Source: Lacticaseibacillus suibinensis
Lineage (GTDB): Bacteria; Bacillota; Bacilli; Lactobacillales; Lactobacillaceae
Length of the DNA stretch: 64,000 bases
NCBI RefSeq assembly: GCF_003946175.1
Contig: NZ_RHOK01000013.1
Span: 1 to 64,000, forward strand
Reading direction: 5' to 3'
Shown here: positions 54,117 through 63,453 of the stretch, piece after piece
Numbering within the stretch: the first letter of the stretch is position 1
Layout: each line of letters starts with the position of its first letter
Made by a program: the position numbers and the translations under genes
Notes under the pieces: generated by a model
Database searches by the model: none
Told to the model about the DNA's origin: nothing
What the model saw: only the letters and a program-made list of their open reading frames with translations

Positions 54117-54746
54117 TTACTTTGTCCCGAACAGCCGGTCGCCGGCGTCGCCGAGACCTGGGACGATGTAACCATTTTCGTTCAGATGATCATCCAAGGC
54201 TGCCGCATAAATGTCGACATCTGGGTTTTCCTGTTGAACCACTTTGACGCCTTCTGGAGCGGCCACGAGGACCACGAGCCGAATCGAGGTGGCGCCGCGC
54301 TTCTTCAGCGCCTCAATGGCCATGTTAGCAGAGCCGCCAGTGGCCAGCATAGGATCGACAATCACCATGTCGCGCTGATCGATATCCGCTGGCATTTTGA
54401 CGAAGTATTCATGTGGCTTCAAGGTTTTTTCGTCGCGGTACATCCCGACGTGGCCGACCTTTGCCGCTGGAATCAGACGTAAAACGCCGTCAACCATGCC
54501 TAAGCCTGCGCGCAGAATTGGCACGACAACCAGCTTTTTGCCGGCCAGTTCTTTTTGAACTGTCTTGCCCATTGGCGTTTCGATTTCAACATCACGCAAT
54601 GGTAGGTCCCGCGTGATTTCATAAACCATCAACTCGGCGATTTCGTTGGCAATTTCCCGGAACTCTTTAGTCCCGGCATTCTTGTCTCGAATCAAGGTTA
54701 ACTTGTGCTGAATCAGTGGGTGGTTCAAAACCGTAAATTTGCCCAT
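54117..54746 (-). CDS. upp: Uracil phosphoribosyltransferase
   Basis: 209 aa, full length. [24 protein letters not shown] loop [18 protein letters not shown] near residue 130, and the uracil-binding ending [18 protein letters not shown]. Salvages uracil to UMP with PRPP. The canonical FGTK end shows that the stop codon is native although the structured repeats begin directly after it. ATG 54746 follows GGAGGAC. Downstream of glyA, separated by a terminator. Confidence 0.97.
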   Translation of the reverse strand: MGKFTVLNHPLIQHKLTLIRDKNAGTKEFREIANEIAELMVYEITRDLPLRDVEIETPMGKTVQKELAGKKLVVVPILRAGLGMVDGVLRLIPAAKVGHVGMYRDEKTLKPHEYFVKMPADIDQRDMVIVDPMLATGGSANMAIEALKKRGATSIRLVVLVAAPEGVKVVQQENPDVDIYAAALDDHLNENGYIVPGLGDAGDRLFGTK

Positions 54747-54783
54747 GCAGAAAGGTCCTCCTTTAAATGTGGCGCAAGCTTAC

Positions 54784-54813
54784 AAAAATCGCGACTACGA
54801 AGGCAGTCGCGAT
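54784..54813 (-). terminator. Terminator between glyA and upp
   Basis: aatcgcgact / agtcgcgatt stem with an 8-base loop, TTTTT on the minus strand. Confidence 0.85.
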
Positions 54814-54859
54814 TACAGCATTGTTTTACTTGCTATCCGGCATCATGCCGTAACCTTTC

Positions 54860-56092
54860 CTATGATAAAGGATGACGCCCGGTCAGTGCAAGAGCAGATT
54901 GGCGAATCTCATCAAGTTTTTCTTGATCATCGCGGTGAGTCAAAGCGGCGGTGATCAGATGTGCGACTTCCTTGCAATCTTCTTCGTTGAAACCGCGGGT
55001 CGTAATCGCCGCGGTCCCTACGCGTAGACCGGAAGTCTTGAACGGCCCGTTTTGCTCGCCAGGAATCTGGTTCTTGTTGGCGGTAATCATGACTGAATCC
55101 AGAAGATCTTGAACATCGCGGCCAGTCAAGCCGTAGCCAGTGACATCCAGCAGCACCATGTGGTTGTCAGAACCGCCGGAAATCATCTTCAGTTTCGGGT
55201 CTTCCGCGAATCCCTCACACATCGCCTGCATATTCTTGACGATTTGAGCCGCATAGTTCTTGAAGTCCGGTTGCATCGCTTCGCCCAGCGCCACGGCCTT
55301 AGCCGCAATCACATGATCCAGTGGGCCCCCTTGAATACCTGGGAACAAGGCGGAGTTGATGGCCTTACCGTATTCTTTCTTAGCCAAAATCATGCCGCCA
55401 CGCGGGCCGCGCAGCGTCTTATGCGTCGTCGTGGTAACCACATCGGCATATGGCACTGGATTCATGTGCACCCCGCCAGCAACCAAGCCGGCAATGTGGG
55501 CCATGTCGACCATCAAAAAGGCCCCCACGTGATCAGCAATGTCACGGAACTGCTTGAAGTCGATGGCGCGGCTGTATGCACTGGCCCCGGCGACAATCAG
55601 CTTCGGATGCACAGCCTCAGCCTGTTCCAAAATCTTGGCATAATCCAGCAACCCGGTTTCTGGATCAAGGCCGTAGTGATAGAAATGATACGTTTGGCCA
55701 GAGAAGCTCACGGGACTACCATGCGTCAAGTGGCCGCCATCGGTCAGATCCATTGCCAACACCTTGTCCCCGTCTTTGAGGAAAGCGCGGTAAGTGGCCA
55801 TGTTAGCCTGCGAGCCTGAGTGCGGCTGCACATTGGCAAACTCGGCGCCGAACAATTCCTTTGCCCGGTCAATGGCAATCTGCTCAATTTCATCGATGAA
55901 CTGATTACCACCATAATAGCGGTGCTTAGGGTAGCCCTCTGAGTATTTGTTGGTCAAAACGCTGCCTTGTGCGGCCCGCACCGCCGGACTGACGATGTTC
56001 TCTGAGGCAATTAATTCGATATTGTGCTGTTGCCGTTTCTCTTCATTCTCGATTGCAGTGAACACTGCAGGGTCATACGCTTTAAAGTCCAT
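54860..56092 (-). CDS. glyA: Serine hydroxymethyltransferase
   Basis: 410 aa from ATG 56092 (CGGAGGT upstream). N-terminal [16 protein letters not shown], substrate block [17 protein letters not shown] lysine in [16 protein letters not shown] near residue 227, [12 protein letters not shown]. Interconverts serine and glycine with tetrahydrofolate, the main one-carbon source. Single gene ended by the terminator at 54784-54813. Its neighbour GcvH-like gene is far away, so no glycine cleavage link is implied. Confidence 0.97.
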   Translation of the reverse strand: MDFKAYDPAVFTAIENEEKRQQHNIELIASENIVSPAVRAAQGSVLTNKYSEGYPKHRYYGGNQFIDEIEQIAIDRAKELFGAEFANVQPHSGSQANMATYRAFLKDGDKVLAMDLTDGGHLTHGSPVSFSGQTYHFYHYGLDPETGLLDYAKILEQAEAVHPKLIVAGASAYSRAIDFKQFRDIADHVGAFLMVDMAHIAGLVAGGVHMNPVPYADVVTTTTHKTLRGPRGGMILAKKEYGKAINSALFPGIQGGPLDHVIAAKAVALGEAMQPDFKNYAAQIVKNMQAMCEGFAEDPKLKMISGGSDNHMVLLDVTGYGLTGRDVQDLLDSVMITANKNQIPGEQNGPFKTSGLRVGTAAITTRGFNEEDCKEVAHLITAALTHRDDQEKLDEIRQSALALTGRHPLS

Positions 56093-56176
56093 GTGCCTAC
56101 CTCCGTGAGTTGCCACAACTCAGCATTTTTTCAGAAAATAAACGCAAAAGCCAGTTTTGCCCGAAACCAACAAAAA

Positions 56177-56201
56177 AAGAGCTGCCAGTTTCACAGCTCT
56201 T
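56177..56201 (-). terminator. Terminator after sua5
   Basis: aagagctg / cagctctt stem, 9-base loop; on the minus strand T7 follows. It ends the tdk-prfA-prmC-sua5 transcript. Confidence 0.85.
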
Positions 56202-56216
56202 ATTATAACAATCAAA

Positions 56217-57233
56217 TCACTGAGTGTCGCGGTCAAAGTGGGCATTCCCGGCCGACTTGTTCAGGCGATTCATGTAAGCCGCCCCCAACCCGGTGGGTGA
56301 AAATGCCTCCGCTAAAATCAATTTAACCGTGGGATGCAAGTCAAACCAGCGCAGCCCCGCAAACAGATTATGGGTGGCGGAAGTTAAATCCTCGCCTAGC
56401 GAATAAGTCGGCACTGCCGCTGGCACCTGGGTCAGCAGCTCATCGGTGGCCAGCACGCCATAAGGGGCCGGTTGCTTAGCCGCCCACTGCAGCGCCAGTG
56501 GCCAATCTGCCGGATGATCCACAATCACCACTTGGGCATTGGGGGCGTAATGCTTATACTTCATCCCCGGTGCTTTCGGCGTTTCATTAGCGCCCACCTT
56601 GTGCTGATCCGTTTGCACCGGCCCAATGATGGGTTCCAATTGGGCCGCAGTGATTTCACCGGGCCGCAAAATCGCCGGTGGGTTGGCGGTCATATCAATC
56701 ACCGTCGACTCCACCCCGACCTGCGTGGGGCCATCGTCCAAGACGCCAGCAATGGCGCCGTCAAAATCATGCAGCACATGCGCCGGCCGCGTGCCACTAG
56801 GTTTACCAGACAAATTCGCGGAAGGCCCGACAATCGGCCGCCCCGCCAGCGTAATCATTTCGCGGGTCAAGGCGTTGGCTGGCATTCGAAAGGCCGCGGT
56901 TTGCAAGCCGCCAGTGACAATCATCGAGAGCTTCCCAGGAATAATGGGCAAGATAATGGTCAGCGGGCCTGGCCAAAAGGCTGCCATCAGCTGCTTCGCC
57001 GCCGTCGTAATGGTAGCGAACTCGGCCACCATTGCTGGGTTGGCGACGGTGACAATCAAGGGATTGTCGGCCGGCCGGTGTTTGGCCTGAAAGACTTTTT
57101 CGGCAGCAGTCGGATCCGTGGCATCAGCCCCCAGTCCATAAACCGTTTCGGTGGGAAAGGCCACCACTTCGCCAGCCTTGATCAACGCCGCCGCGTCAGC
57201 GATTTCGTCCTTGCTAAATACTTTGGTTTCCAT
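56217..57233 (-). CDS. ywlC: Threonylcarbamoyl-AMP synthase (Sua5/YwlC)
   Basis: 338 aa, two domains. YrdC domain: VVAFPTETVYGLGADAT, FQAKHRPADNPLIVTV, RMPANALTREMI, GPSANLSGKPSGT. C-terminal Sua5 domain from about residue 220 (APGMKYKHYAPNAQVVIV). Makes threonylcarbamoyl-AMP from threonine, bicarbonate and ATP for the t6A modification of tRNA. ATG 57233 follows GAAGGAAG. Downstream of prmC, the usual order in Firmicutes. Confidence 0.95.
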   Translation of the reverse strand: METKVFSKDEIADAAALIKAGEVVAFPTETVYGLGADATDPTAAEKVFQAKHRPADNPLIVTVANPAMVAEFATITTAAKQLMAAFWPGPLTIILPIIPGKLSMIVTGGLQTAAFRMPANALTREMITLAGRPIVGPSANLSGKPSGTRPAHVLHDFDGAIAGVLDDGPTQVGVESTVIDMTANPPAILRPGEITAAQLEPIIGPVQTDQHKVGANETPKAPGMKYKHYAPNAQVVIVDHPADWPLALQWAAKQPAPYGVLATDELLTQVPAAVPTYSLGEDLTSATHNLFAGLRWFDLHPTVKLILAEAFSPTGLGAAYMNRLNKSAGNAHFDRDTQ

Positions 57234-57248
57234 GATAAGCTTCCTTCA

Positions 57249-58079
57249 TTAAATAACTAACTTCACCATCCGTGGCTTCCCGGCCAGATCGCGGCGGAAC
57301 GTCACTTGGGCCTGCGGCAATACCCGAGCGAACAACGCGGCCAAGGCCGGCTGCTGCTGGTAGCCAAATTCTAAGTACACACTGCCTTTGGGCTTAAGGT
57401 GATTGGCCACCTCAGCCACAAACCGCTCAAACAGCGCCAGGCCATCATCTGCGGCGAACAGTGCCAACGCCGGTTCAAAGGCCAGGGTGCTGGCATCCAT
57501 CACCGAGGTTTCACGCCGGCTGATGTATGGCAGATTGGCAATGATAAAGTCATACCGCGCAGGCAGTGCCGCAAATAAATCGCTTTGGACCAAGGTCGCT
57601 TGGCGCTTGAGGCTGGCCGCATTGCGCTTGGCCACGGCCAGCGCCGCGGCGGAAACATCGCTGAGGGTCATGGCCGTGTGCGGTAGCTGTTTCGCCAAAG
57701 TCAACCCAATGGCGCCGCTACCGGTGCCAACATCCAGGCCGGTTTGGGCCAGGATTTGCTCGGCGGCGGCCCAAGCCACCAGTTCTTCGGTTTCAAACCG
57801 CGGAATCAGCACCGCCGGCGTAACTTCAAACAAGTCACCGTAAAACGGCGCCACCCCAACAATATACTGCGGCGGCTCATTCGCCAGCAGCCGCGGCAGG
57901 TCAGCTTCAAACTGCTTGGCCACTGGCGCTGGTACGACGTCGCGGGCATGCAATCGCAGCTGGCTTGGTGTAAAGTCGCTGCGCATTTCCAGCACATAGC
58001 GGGCGCCATCAGGCTCAATGCCTGCCGCCGTCAGTGCCGCACTTGCTCGGCGCAGCAGCTGGTCATAGGTCTCAGCCAT
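57249..58079 (-). CDS. prmC: Release factor glutamine methyltransferase PrmC
   Basis: 276 aa from ATG 58079, which overlaps the prfA stop by 8 bp (ATGGCTGA). SAM-binding [20 protein letters not shown] near residue 118 and the active-site block [10 protein letters not shown] near 185. The canonical motif is NPPY; here it reads NLPY, with the catalytic Asn, second Pro and Tyr kept. Methylates the glutamine of the GGQ motif in RF1/RF2. N-terminal helical domain includes [11 protein letters not shown]. Confidence 0.94.
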   Translation of the reverse strand: MAETYDQLLRRASAALTAAGIEPDGARYVLEMRSDFTPSQLRLHARDVVPAPVAKQFEADLPRLLANEPPQYIVGVAPFYGDLFEVTPAVLIPRFETEELVAWAAAEQILAQTGLDVGTGSGAIGLTLAKQLPHTAMTLSDVSAAALAVAKRNAASLKRQATLVQSDLFAALPARYDFIIANLPYISRRETSVMDASTLAFEPALALFAADDGLALFERFVAEVANHLKPKGSVYLEFGYQQQPALAALFARVLPQAQVTFRRDLAGKPRMVKLVI

Positions 58080-59151
58080 CGATTTGTTCCATCTTATTGG
58101 TTTGATCTTGGACAATCAGCGCTTCGATGATTTCATCGAGTTCGCCGTTCATGATGCGGTCCAGCTTGTTCAAGGTTAACCCAATGCGATGGTCGGTCAC
58201 TCGGTTTTGCGGGTAGTTATAGGTGCGAATGCGTTCCGAGCGATCGCCAGTGCCAATCGCGGTTTTCCGCTTCTCAGCGTACTGGCTTTCGTTTTGGCTT
58301 TCGTAAAAATCGTAGACCCGGCTGCGCAAAATCTGCATGGCCTTGGCCCGGTTTTGCTGCTGGGAACGTTGGTCTTGCATTGTCACCACAATCCCGGTTG
58401 GCAAGTGCGTCATCCGCACGGCCGATGAGGTTTTGTTGATATGCTGACCACCAGCCCCACTAGAGCGGTAAACATCAGTGCGAATATCCTTCGGGTCGAT
58501 TTCAAGGTCCACTTCATCATACTCCGGCATCACGCCCACTGTGGCGGTGCTGGTGTGCACCCGGCCGGCGGATTCGGTCACGGGCACGCGCTGCACGCGA
58601 TGCGCCCCATTTTCGTACTTCAGCTTTGAATAAACATTTTGCCCCGTGATTAGGACAGAGACTTCTTTGTAGCCGCCGACTTCGGTGGGATTCTCATCGA
58701 TAATTTCGGTGGTCCAGCCTTGCTTTTCGGCGTACTTCATATACATCGTCAGCAAATCACCAGCGAACAAACTGGCTTCATCGCCGCCAGCCGCCCCACG
58801 AATTTCCATGATAATGTTTTTGTCATCATTAGGGTCTTTAGGCAGCATCAACTTTTTGATGTCGTCTTCCAGCTTGGCCTGCTCCTCAGTCAGGCTGGCC
58901 AAGTCTTCTTTGGCCAGCTCCTGCATGTCCGGATCCTTGCTTTCCCGCAGCAGCGCTTCGCTTTCAGCTAAATCGGCTTTGACCTGTTTGTACTTCTTAT
59001 AAGCGGCCACCACATCGCGCATGCCGCCTTCTTCTTTTGATAAAGCCATGTAACGCTTGGTGTCGTTGATGACAGCGGGATCGCTCATCAGCTCTTCCAG
59101 CTCTTCATAACGGCCCAGCAGGCCATCTAATTGGGCAAAAATCTTATCCAT
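58072..59151 (-). CDS. prfA: Peptide chain release factor 1
   Basis: 359 aa. GGQ motif in [21 protein letters not shown] near residue 232, anticodon-type recognition region [22 protein letters not shown] upstream (contains the domain 2 block before the GGQ), C-terminal [23 protein letters not shown]. Recognises UAA and UAG. ATG 59151 follows AAGGAGGAG. Coupled by overlap to prmC. Confidence 0.97.
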   Translation of the reverse strand: MDKIFAQLDGLLGRYEELEELMSDPAVINDTKRYMALSKEEGGMRDVVAAYKKYKQVKADLAESEALLRESKDPDMQELAKEDLASLTEEQAKLEDDIKKLMLPKDPNDDKNIIMEIRGAAGGDEASLFAGDLLTMYMKYAEKQGWTTEIIDENPTEVGGYKEVSVLITGQNVYSKLKYENGAHRVQRVPVTESAGRVHTSTATVGVMPEYDEVDLEIDPKDIRTDVYRSSGAGGQHINKTSSAVRMTHLPTGIVVTMQDQRSQQQNRAKAMQILRSRVYDFYESQNESQYAEKRKTAIGTGDRSERIRTYNYPQNRVTDHRIGLTLNKLDRIMNGELDEIIEALIVQDQTNKMEQIDG

Positions 59152-59175
59152 TGGCTCCTCCTTGCTTGATGCCGC

Positions 59176-59754
59176 TTAGCTTAACTGCTGCGGCGGAAAA
59201 TAATAGTGATGCCGGCAGACCGGGAAATAACTCTCGTTGCCGCCAATTTGAATTTGCTCGCCTTCATACACCGGCTTGCCATCATGCACGCGCAGGTTCA
59301 TGGTCGCTTTTTTGGCGCAGAACCAGCAGATGGTTTTCATTTCTTCGATTTTGTCGGCGTAGGTCAACAGATACTGCGACCCTTCGAACAGCTCGTTGCG
59401 GAAGTCATTCTTCAAGCCGAACGCCATCACCGGAATACCAAGCTCGTCCACGACTTGGGCACATTCAAAGACGTGGTGCTTCTTCAAAAACTGCGCCTCA
59501 TCGATCAGCACGCAGGCGGCCTTGGGATTCATCTGCTTGACCAAGTCAAAAATGTTAGTACTGTCTTGCACCGGATGCGCCGGCCGCTCCATTCCGATAC
59601 GGCTGGAAATCATGCCGACGCCAGCGCGATCATCCACGGCGGAAGTCAGAATAATCACCTGTTTATGCTGCTCTTCATAGTTATGTGCGACTTTCAAAAT
59701 CTCGATGGTTTTGCCTGAATTCATTGCGCCGTAGCGAAAGAATAATTGTGCCAT
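59176..59754 (-). CDS. tdk: Thymidine kinase
   Basis: 192 aa from ATG 59754 (GGGAGGC upstream; the longer frame from 59835 is leader). P-loop [14 protein letters not shown], Walker [11 protein letters not shown], lasso-domain zinc cysteines CWFCAKKA and a second site near PVCRHHY. Type II TK phosphorylating thymidine with ATP. Lies 24 bp upstream of prfA, so probably the first gene of tdk-prfA-prmC-sua5; divergent from murT. Confidence 0.96.
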   Translation of the reverse strand: MAQLFFRYGAMNSGKTIEILKVAHNYEEQHKQVIILTSAVDDRAGVGMISSRIGMERPAHPVQDSTNIFDLVKQMNPKAACVLIDEAQFLKKHHVFECAQVVDELGIPVMAFGLKNDFRNELFEGSQYLLTYADKIEEMKTICWFCAKKATMNLRVHDGKPVYEGEQIQIGGNESYFPVCRHHYYFPPQQLS

Positions 59755-59863
59755 GCGAGCCTCCCTACGCGGCCCAATTGCGGCCGCTAAAAATTCACCT
59801 TTCCTAGTATAACGGAATCTTAAGGGAATTAACACTGGCGCCGCCGGATTTGCCGGTATCCTA

Positions 59864-59872
59864 TGCTATGAT
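59864..59872 (+). promoter_or_regulatory. Extended -10 promoter of murT
   Basis: TG-c-TATGAT, about 43 bp before ATG 59915. Transcription would start near 59879, which rules out the ATG at 59876 as the start codon. Confidence 0.6.
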
Positions 59873-59914
59873 AGTATGCGACAAGAAACTTACACGAAAG
59901 AGGTCGCGACTGCG

Positions 59915-61276
59915 ATGACAATTTCTCTCAAATCACGTTTCGCCATTTTGGCTGGACGCTTCAGCTACTGGTACCTGCACCGCTTCCGCCATGGCGGTTC
60001 GGCGTATCCCGGCAAGCTGGCGGCCCGCATCGACCCTGACGTCCTCGGGGCATTGGGCCAAGACCGGCCAACCATTATCGTCACCGGCACCAACGGCAAA
60101 ACCCTGACCACGGCGCTGATTGTCAAGGTCCTGAGCCAGCAATATGATGATATCCTCACCAACCCCACCGGCAGCAACATGCTGCAAGGCATCATCGGTG
60201 CTTACTTCGCGCACAAAACCCAGGCCGGCGCCAAGCGTAAAATCGCGGTGCTGGAAGTCGACGAAGCCAACGTCAAGGCAGTGGCGCATTATCTGCACCC
60301 CAAGGCCTTTGTGATGACCAATATCTTCCGCGATCAAATGGACCGCTACGGCGAGTTTTACACCACCTATGACAAAATCCTGAAAGGCGTCAAAGCTAAC
60401 CCCGACGCTTTAGTGATTGCCAATGGCGACGCACCGATTTTCAGCTCCCGTGAACTGGCCAATCCGCTGCAATACTATGGCTTTGCGTTGGCAGAAGAGG
60501 CAGCCAACGATATTTTCGCGCCGGCCAATACCGATGGTGTGCTTTGCCCGGTGTGTGAGCATATTCTCCATTACCATGGCATCACCTATAGCAACCTCGG
60601 CAGTTTCTTCTGCCCGAACTGCGGTTTCAAGCGGCCTGCGCTGAGCCACCAGGTCACCAGCGTGGCGGCCCAAACCCCTACCAGCTCCGATTTTGCCATT
60701 GATGGCCACCCGTACCACTTGCCCATTGGCGGCACCTACAACATCTACAACGCCCTGGCCGCCTATGCGGTGGGCGCAGCGTTTGAGATCACCCCAGCCC
60801 AAATCGGCCAAGCCTTTGGTGAAGCCGAGAAGGTCTTTGGCCGCCAGGAGCAAATCAGCGTTAACGGTAAAACCGTGACGTTGATTTTGGTCAAAAACCC
60901 GGTGGGCCTCAACGAGGTGCTCAGCATGATTCAGCATCAGCAAAAGCCTTTTGCCTTCGCCATGCTCTTGAACGCTAACTACGCCGATGGGACGGACACC
61001 TCCTGGATCTGGGATGGTAATCTGGAACAGTTGGTGCAAAGCGGGCTGGCCACGTCTTACATGGTCGGCGGTGAGCGTTATCGCGATATTGCCTTTCGCA
61101 TGCAAGTGGCCGGCGTACCGGATGACGCCTTGGCCACCAAGCCAGATTTGAATGACGTCATCGACTACCTGAAGCAAGTCGACGAAAACCAGATTTATCT
61201 GCTCGCTACCTACACTGCAGTGCTACAGATGCGGCAGAAATTCAGCCAAGCCGGCTATATCAAAGCCGGCTTCTAA
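59915..61276 (+). CDS. murT: Lipid II isoglutaminyl synthase subunit MurT
   Basis: 453 aa Mur-ligase family. P-loop TIIVTGTNGKTLTTALI near residue 56, LEVDEANVKAV, TNIFRDQMDRYGEFYTTYDKI, a four-cysteine zinc ribbon (CPVC ... CPNC, near 211-233) unique to MurT, and a C-terminal DUF1727 domain (LVKNPVGLNEVLSMI). With GatD it amidates the alpha-carboxyl of glutamate in lipid II. ATG 59915 is preceded by AAAGAGG. Usually murT is followed by gatD; here a terminator and manA on the opposite strand follow. Confidence 0.94.
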   Translation: MTISLKSRFAILAGRFSYWYLHRFRHGGSAYPGKLAARIDPDVLGALGQDRPTIIVTGTNGKTLTTALIVKVLSQQYDDILTNPTGSNMLQGIIGAYFAHKTQAGAKRKIAVLEVDEANVKAVAHYLHPKAFVMTNIFRDQMDRYGEFYTTYDKILKGVKANPDALVIANGDAPIFSSRELANPLQYYGFALAEEAANDIFAPANTDGVLCPVCEHILHYHGITYSNLGSFFCPNCGFKRPALSHQVTSVAAQTPTSSDFAIDGHPYHLPIGGTYNIYNALAAYAVGAAFEITPAQIGQAFGEAEKVFGRQEQISVNGKTVTLILVKNPVGLNEVLSMIQHQQKPFAFAMLLNANYADGTDTSWIWDGNLEQLVQSGLATSYMVGGERYRDIAFRMQVAGVPDDALATKPDLNDVIDYLKQVDENQIYLLATYTAVLQMRQKFSQAGYIKAGF

Positions 61277-61279
61277 ATC

Positions 61280-61333
61280 ACAACAGCGGGCCTTGCCCTT
61301 CCACCAAGGGAAGCACAAGGTCCGCTGTTTTTG
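61280..61333. terminator. Bidirectional terminator between murT and manA
   Basis: Long imperfect stem aacagcgg-ccttg-ccctt / aaggg-caagg-ccgctgtt, T5 on the + side. Confidence 0.8.
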
Positions 61334-61340
61334 ATGCGCT

Positions 61341-62312
61341 TTATTGTTCGGCGCCAGGGGTGGAGACAATCATCATCATCTTGCCCGTGAACGTCCAGGT
61401 CTTAATCTGGTTAGGAATGATGAAGTGGACGCCTTTCTTCAGGGGATAGGACTTGCCATCGGCTTCGATGGTGCCTGCCCCTGCCAGCACGGAAACCAAG
61501 GTGTACGGTGCGGTTGGCGTCTGGTTCAGCTTGCCGTCCAGGTCGATTTTGTACACCGAGAAAAACTTGGAAATCGGCGCCGTCACGAAGGTCGTAATCG
61601 TCGCGTCATCTTTGGTGGTTTTGGTAATGTTCAGCTCCGGGTCGTGGCTCGGCACGGTGGTGGTGTCGATGCTTTGCTGCAGGTGGAGCTCACGCTTCTT
61701 ACCATCAGCCCCGACCCGATCATAGTCATACAGCCGGTAAGTCGTGTCTGAGCTTTGCTGCGTTTCCAGCACCATAATGCCTTTGTTCAGCGCGTGAATG
61801 GTACCACTGGGGACGTAAACAAAATCGCCAGTTTTCACTGGCACTTTGCGAAGCAAGTGCTCCCAGTCGCCGCGGTGAATCATGTCCGCCAGCTCCTCAC
61901 GGGTCTTAGCATGATGGCCGTAAATCAGATAAGAGCCTGGTTCCGCTGAAATCACATACCAGCATTCCGTTTTGCCCAATTCGCCTGGGCGTTCATGCGC
62001 CGCCGCATAAGCATCATCAGGATGGACTTGGACAGAGAGGCTATCGTTGGCATCCAAGATTTTCGTCAGCAACGGAAAGACCTTTTCCTTCTGGTGGCCA
62101 AAATACTCCTGATTCTCACGCCAAGCGACATCCAAGGTCTTGCCTTTCAGCGGCCCATTAGCAATGGTGTCAGGGCCATTGGGATGCGCCGAAATGGCCC
62201 ACACCTCGCCGATCTTACCGTCAGGCAAGTCATAACCGAAGTCAGTGGCCAGCTTGCGGCCACCCCAGATTTTTTCGTGAAATACGGGTTCCAAGAAAAT
62301 CGGTTCTGTCAA
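61341..62312 (-). CDS. manA: Mannose-6-phosphate isomerase, class I
   Basis: 323 aa from TTG 62312 (AAGGGGG 8 nt upstream; no ATG fits). Firmicutes type I PMI. EPVFHEKIWGGRKL, zinc-binding QVHPDDAYA and KTECWYV, FVYVPSGTIHAL near residue 170, then SDTTYRLYDYDR. Interconverts mannose-6-phosphate and fructose-6-phosphate in the cytoplasm. Monocistronic: the neighbour on the right is a separate serine hydrolase, 63 bp away. Confidence 0.95.
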   Translation of the reverse strand: MTEPIFLEPVFHEKIWGGRKLATDFGYDLPDGKIGEVWAISAHPNGPDTIANGPLKGKTLDVAWRENQEYFGHQKEKVFPLLTKILDANDSLSVQVHPDDAYAAAHERPGELGKTECWYVISAEPGSYLIYGHHAKTREELADMIHRGDWEHLLRKVPVKTGDFVYVPSGTIHALNKGIMVLETQQSSDTTYRLYDYDRVGADGKKRELHLQQSIDTTTVPSHDPELNITKTTKDDATITTFVTAPISKFFSVYKIDLDGKLNQTPTAPYTLVSVLAGAGTIEADGKSYPLKKGVHFIIPNQIKTWTFTGKMMMIVSTPGAEQ

Positions 62313-62375
62313 AATTGAATCCCCCTTGCAATAAATGTATATACTTTTCAATCAAAGTGTACCACAGTCAGTGCG

Positions 62376-63359
62376 TCATGAACGCGCTGACATTAAATTC
62401 GCAATTAATTCATCGCGGACAGTCAAAAAGTCCTCATTCACCTGTGGATGCACGCGATTGGTCAGCACAATCAGCGCTGCCTGGGTTTGCGGCTGAATCA
62501 GCCAAAACGTCCCGGTGTAGCCGGTGTGATAAAGCCAAGTCCGGCCGCCAGCATCGCACCGCAAATCCCAGCCAATGGTCCGACCCAGGTGCGCCTTAGT
62601 TTGATCCTGAGCCAATTGCCCGAAACTATCGGGCCAGGCCGGGTTTTGACGCTGGCCAAAAGCGAACTGCGTGAAGGTAATCAGATCTTGCAGGCTCGCA
62701 AATAGGCCAGCCGATCCGCTGTGCGGACCTAAAATCGCGGCTTTAGGGTCATGCACGACGCCGCGCCGTAAACCGGCCTCGGGATCATAAGTGGTCGGCA
62801 CACACTGCTGCGGCTCCGGCTGAAAAGTAGCTTGCTGCAAGCCCAGTGGCTTCAGCACGCGCTTAGTAATCAACGGCTGAATGGCCTCGCCATACAGATT
62901 TTCCAAAGCCCACCCGACCAGCAGTAAATTCACATCGCGGTACACCACCTGCCGGTCGCATTCTGCCGTCACCTTGAGCTGGGTGATGAGCGCCTGTTTC
63001 AACGCCGGGGCCGGCAAATCGTCGCGGTGCGGAATGTACCCTTCCAGCCCGGAAGTGTGCGTCAGCGCCTGGCGAAAGGTCGTCTGGTGCGGAAAGCTCG
63101 GGAGTAACTGTTGCAGTGGTGTGTCAAACGTCACCCGCCCCTCTGCCACCGCCTGCAAAAAGACGGTGGTGGTGCCAATCACTTTAGTCAAAGAGGCCAA
63201 ATCATACAGCATCCCTGAGTGCAGCGGGAGCACCTGCGGCTGAGTTGCGGCTACCCCTAAAACGCTGGTTTCAATCACCCCATCATGTAGCCACGCGGCG
63301 CTCAGGCCTGGCGCGGTCTGCCGGGTGATGATTTGCTTGACTGCTTTCAGAACTTCCAT
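62376..63359 (-). CDS. Beta-lactamase-family serine hydrolase
   Basis: 327 aa from ATG 63359 (GGAGGCGGTG upstream). Class C/esterase-type fold: active serine in YDLASLTKV (SxxK, near residue 76), YRDVNLLLVG (Tyr motif), and C-terminal YHTGYTG (HTG in place of KTG). No signal peptide or membrane segment, so it is a cytoplasmic esterase or peptidase rather than a true beta-lactamase. Substrate unknown. Adjacent to a PTS EIIC gene and preceded by a cre-like box. Confidence 0.88.
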   Translation of the reverse strand: MEVLKAVKQIITRQTAPGLSAAWLHDGVIETSVLGVAATQPQVLPLHSGMLYDLASLTKVIGTTTVFLQAVAEGRVTFDTPLQQLLPSFPHQTTFRQALTHTSGLEGYIPHRDDLPAPALKQALITQLKVTAECDRQVVYRDVNLLLVGWALENLYGEAIQPLITKRVLKPLGLQQATFQPEPQQCVPTTYDPEAGLRRGVVHDPKAAILGPHSGSAGLFASLQDLITFTQFAFGQRQNPAWPDSFGQLAQDQTKAHLGRTIGWDLRCDAGGRTWLYHTGYTGTFWLIQPQTQAALIVLTNRVHPQVNEDFLTVRDELIANLMSARS

Positions 63360-63393
63360 CACACCGCCTCCAACCGTTTCAGTATAGAAAGAT

Positions 63394-63407
63394 TGATAGC
63401 GCTTTGG
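63394..63407 (-). promoter_or_regulatory. cre-like box upstream of the serine hydrolase
   Basis: Minus strand ccaaagcgctatca: 12 of 14 matches to the cre consensus with an intact AAAGCGCT core, 35 bp upstream of the start codon. Confidence 0.45.
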
Positions 63408-63425
63408 CAAGCTTACGCGCAAAAA

Positions 63426-63445
63426 AAGCCGGGTTGCCCCGGCTT
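63426..63445 (-). terminator. Terminator after the EIIC gene
   Basis: aagccgggt / ccccggctt-type stem with a short loop; T7 on the minus strand, 8 bp past the stop. Confidence 0.85.
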
Positions 63446-63453
63446 CATGAAAT

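Noticed and set aside
59876-59914. Upstream ATG of murT at 59876
   Set aside because: It sits at the predicted transcription start, 4 bp after the -10, without a ribosome site. The ATG at 59915 has one and starts the family N-terminus.
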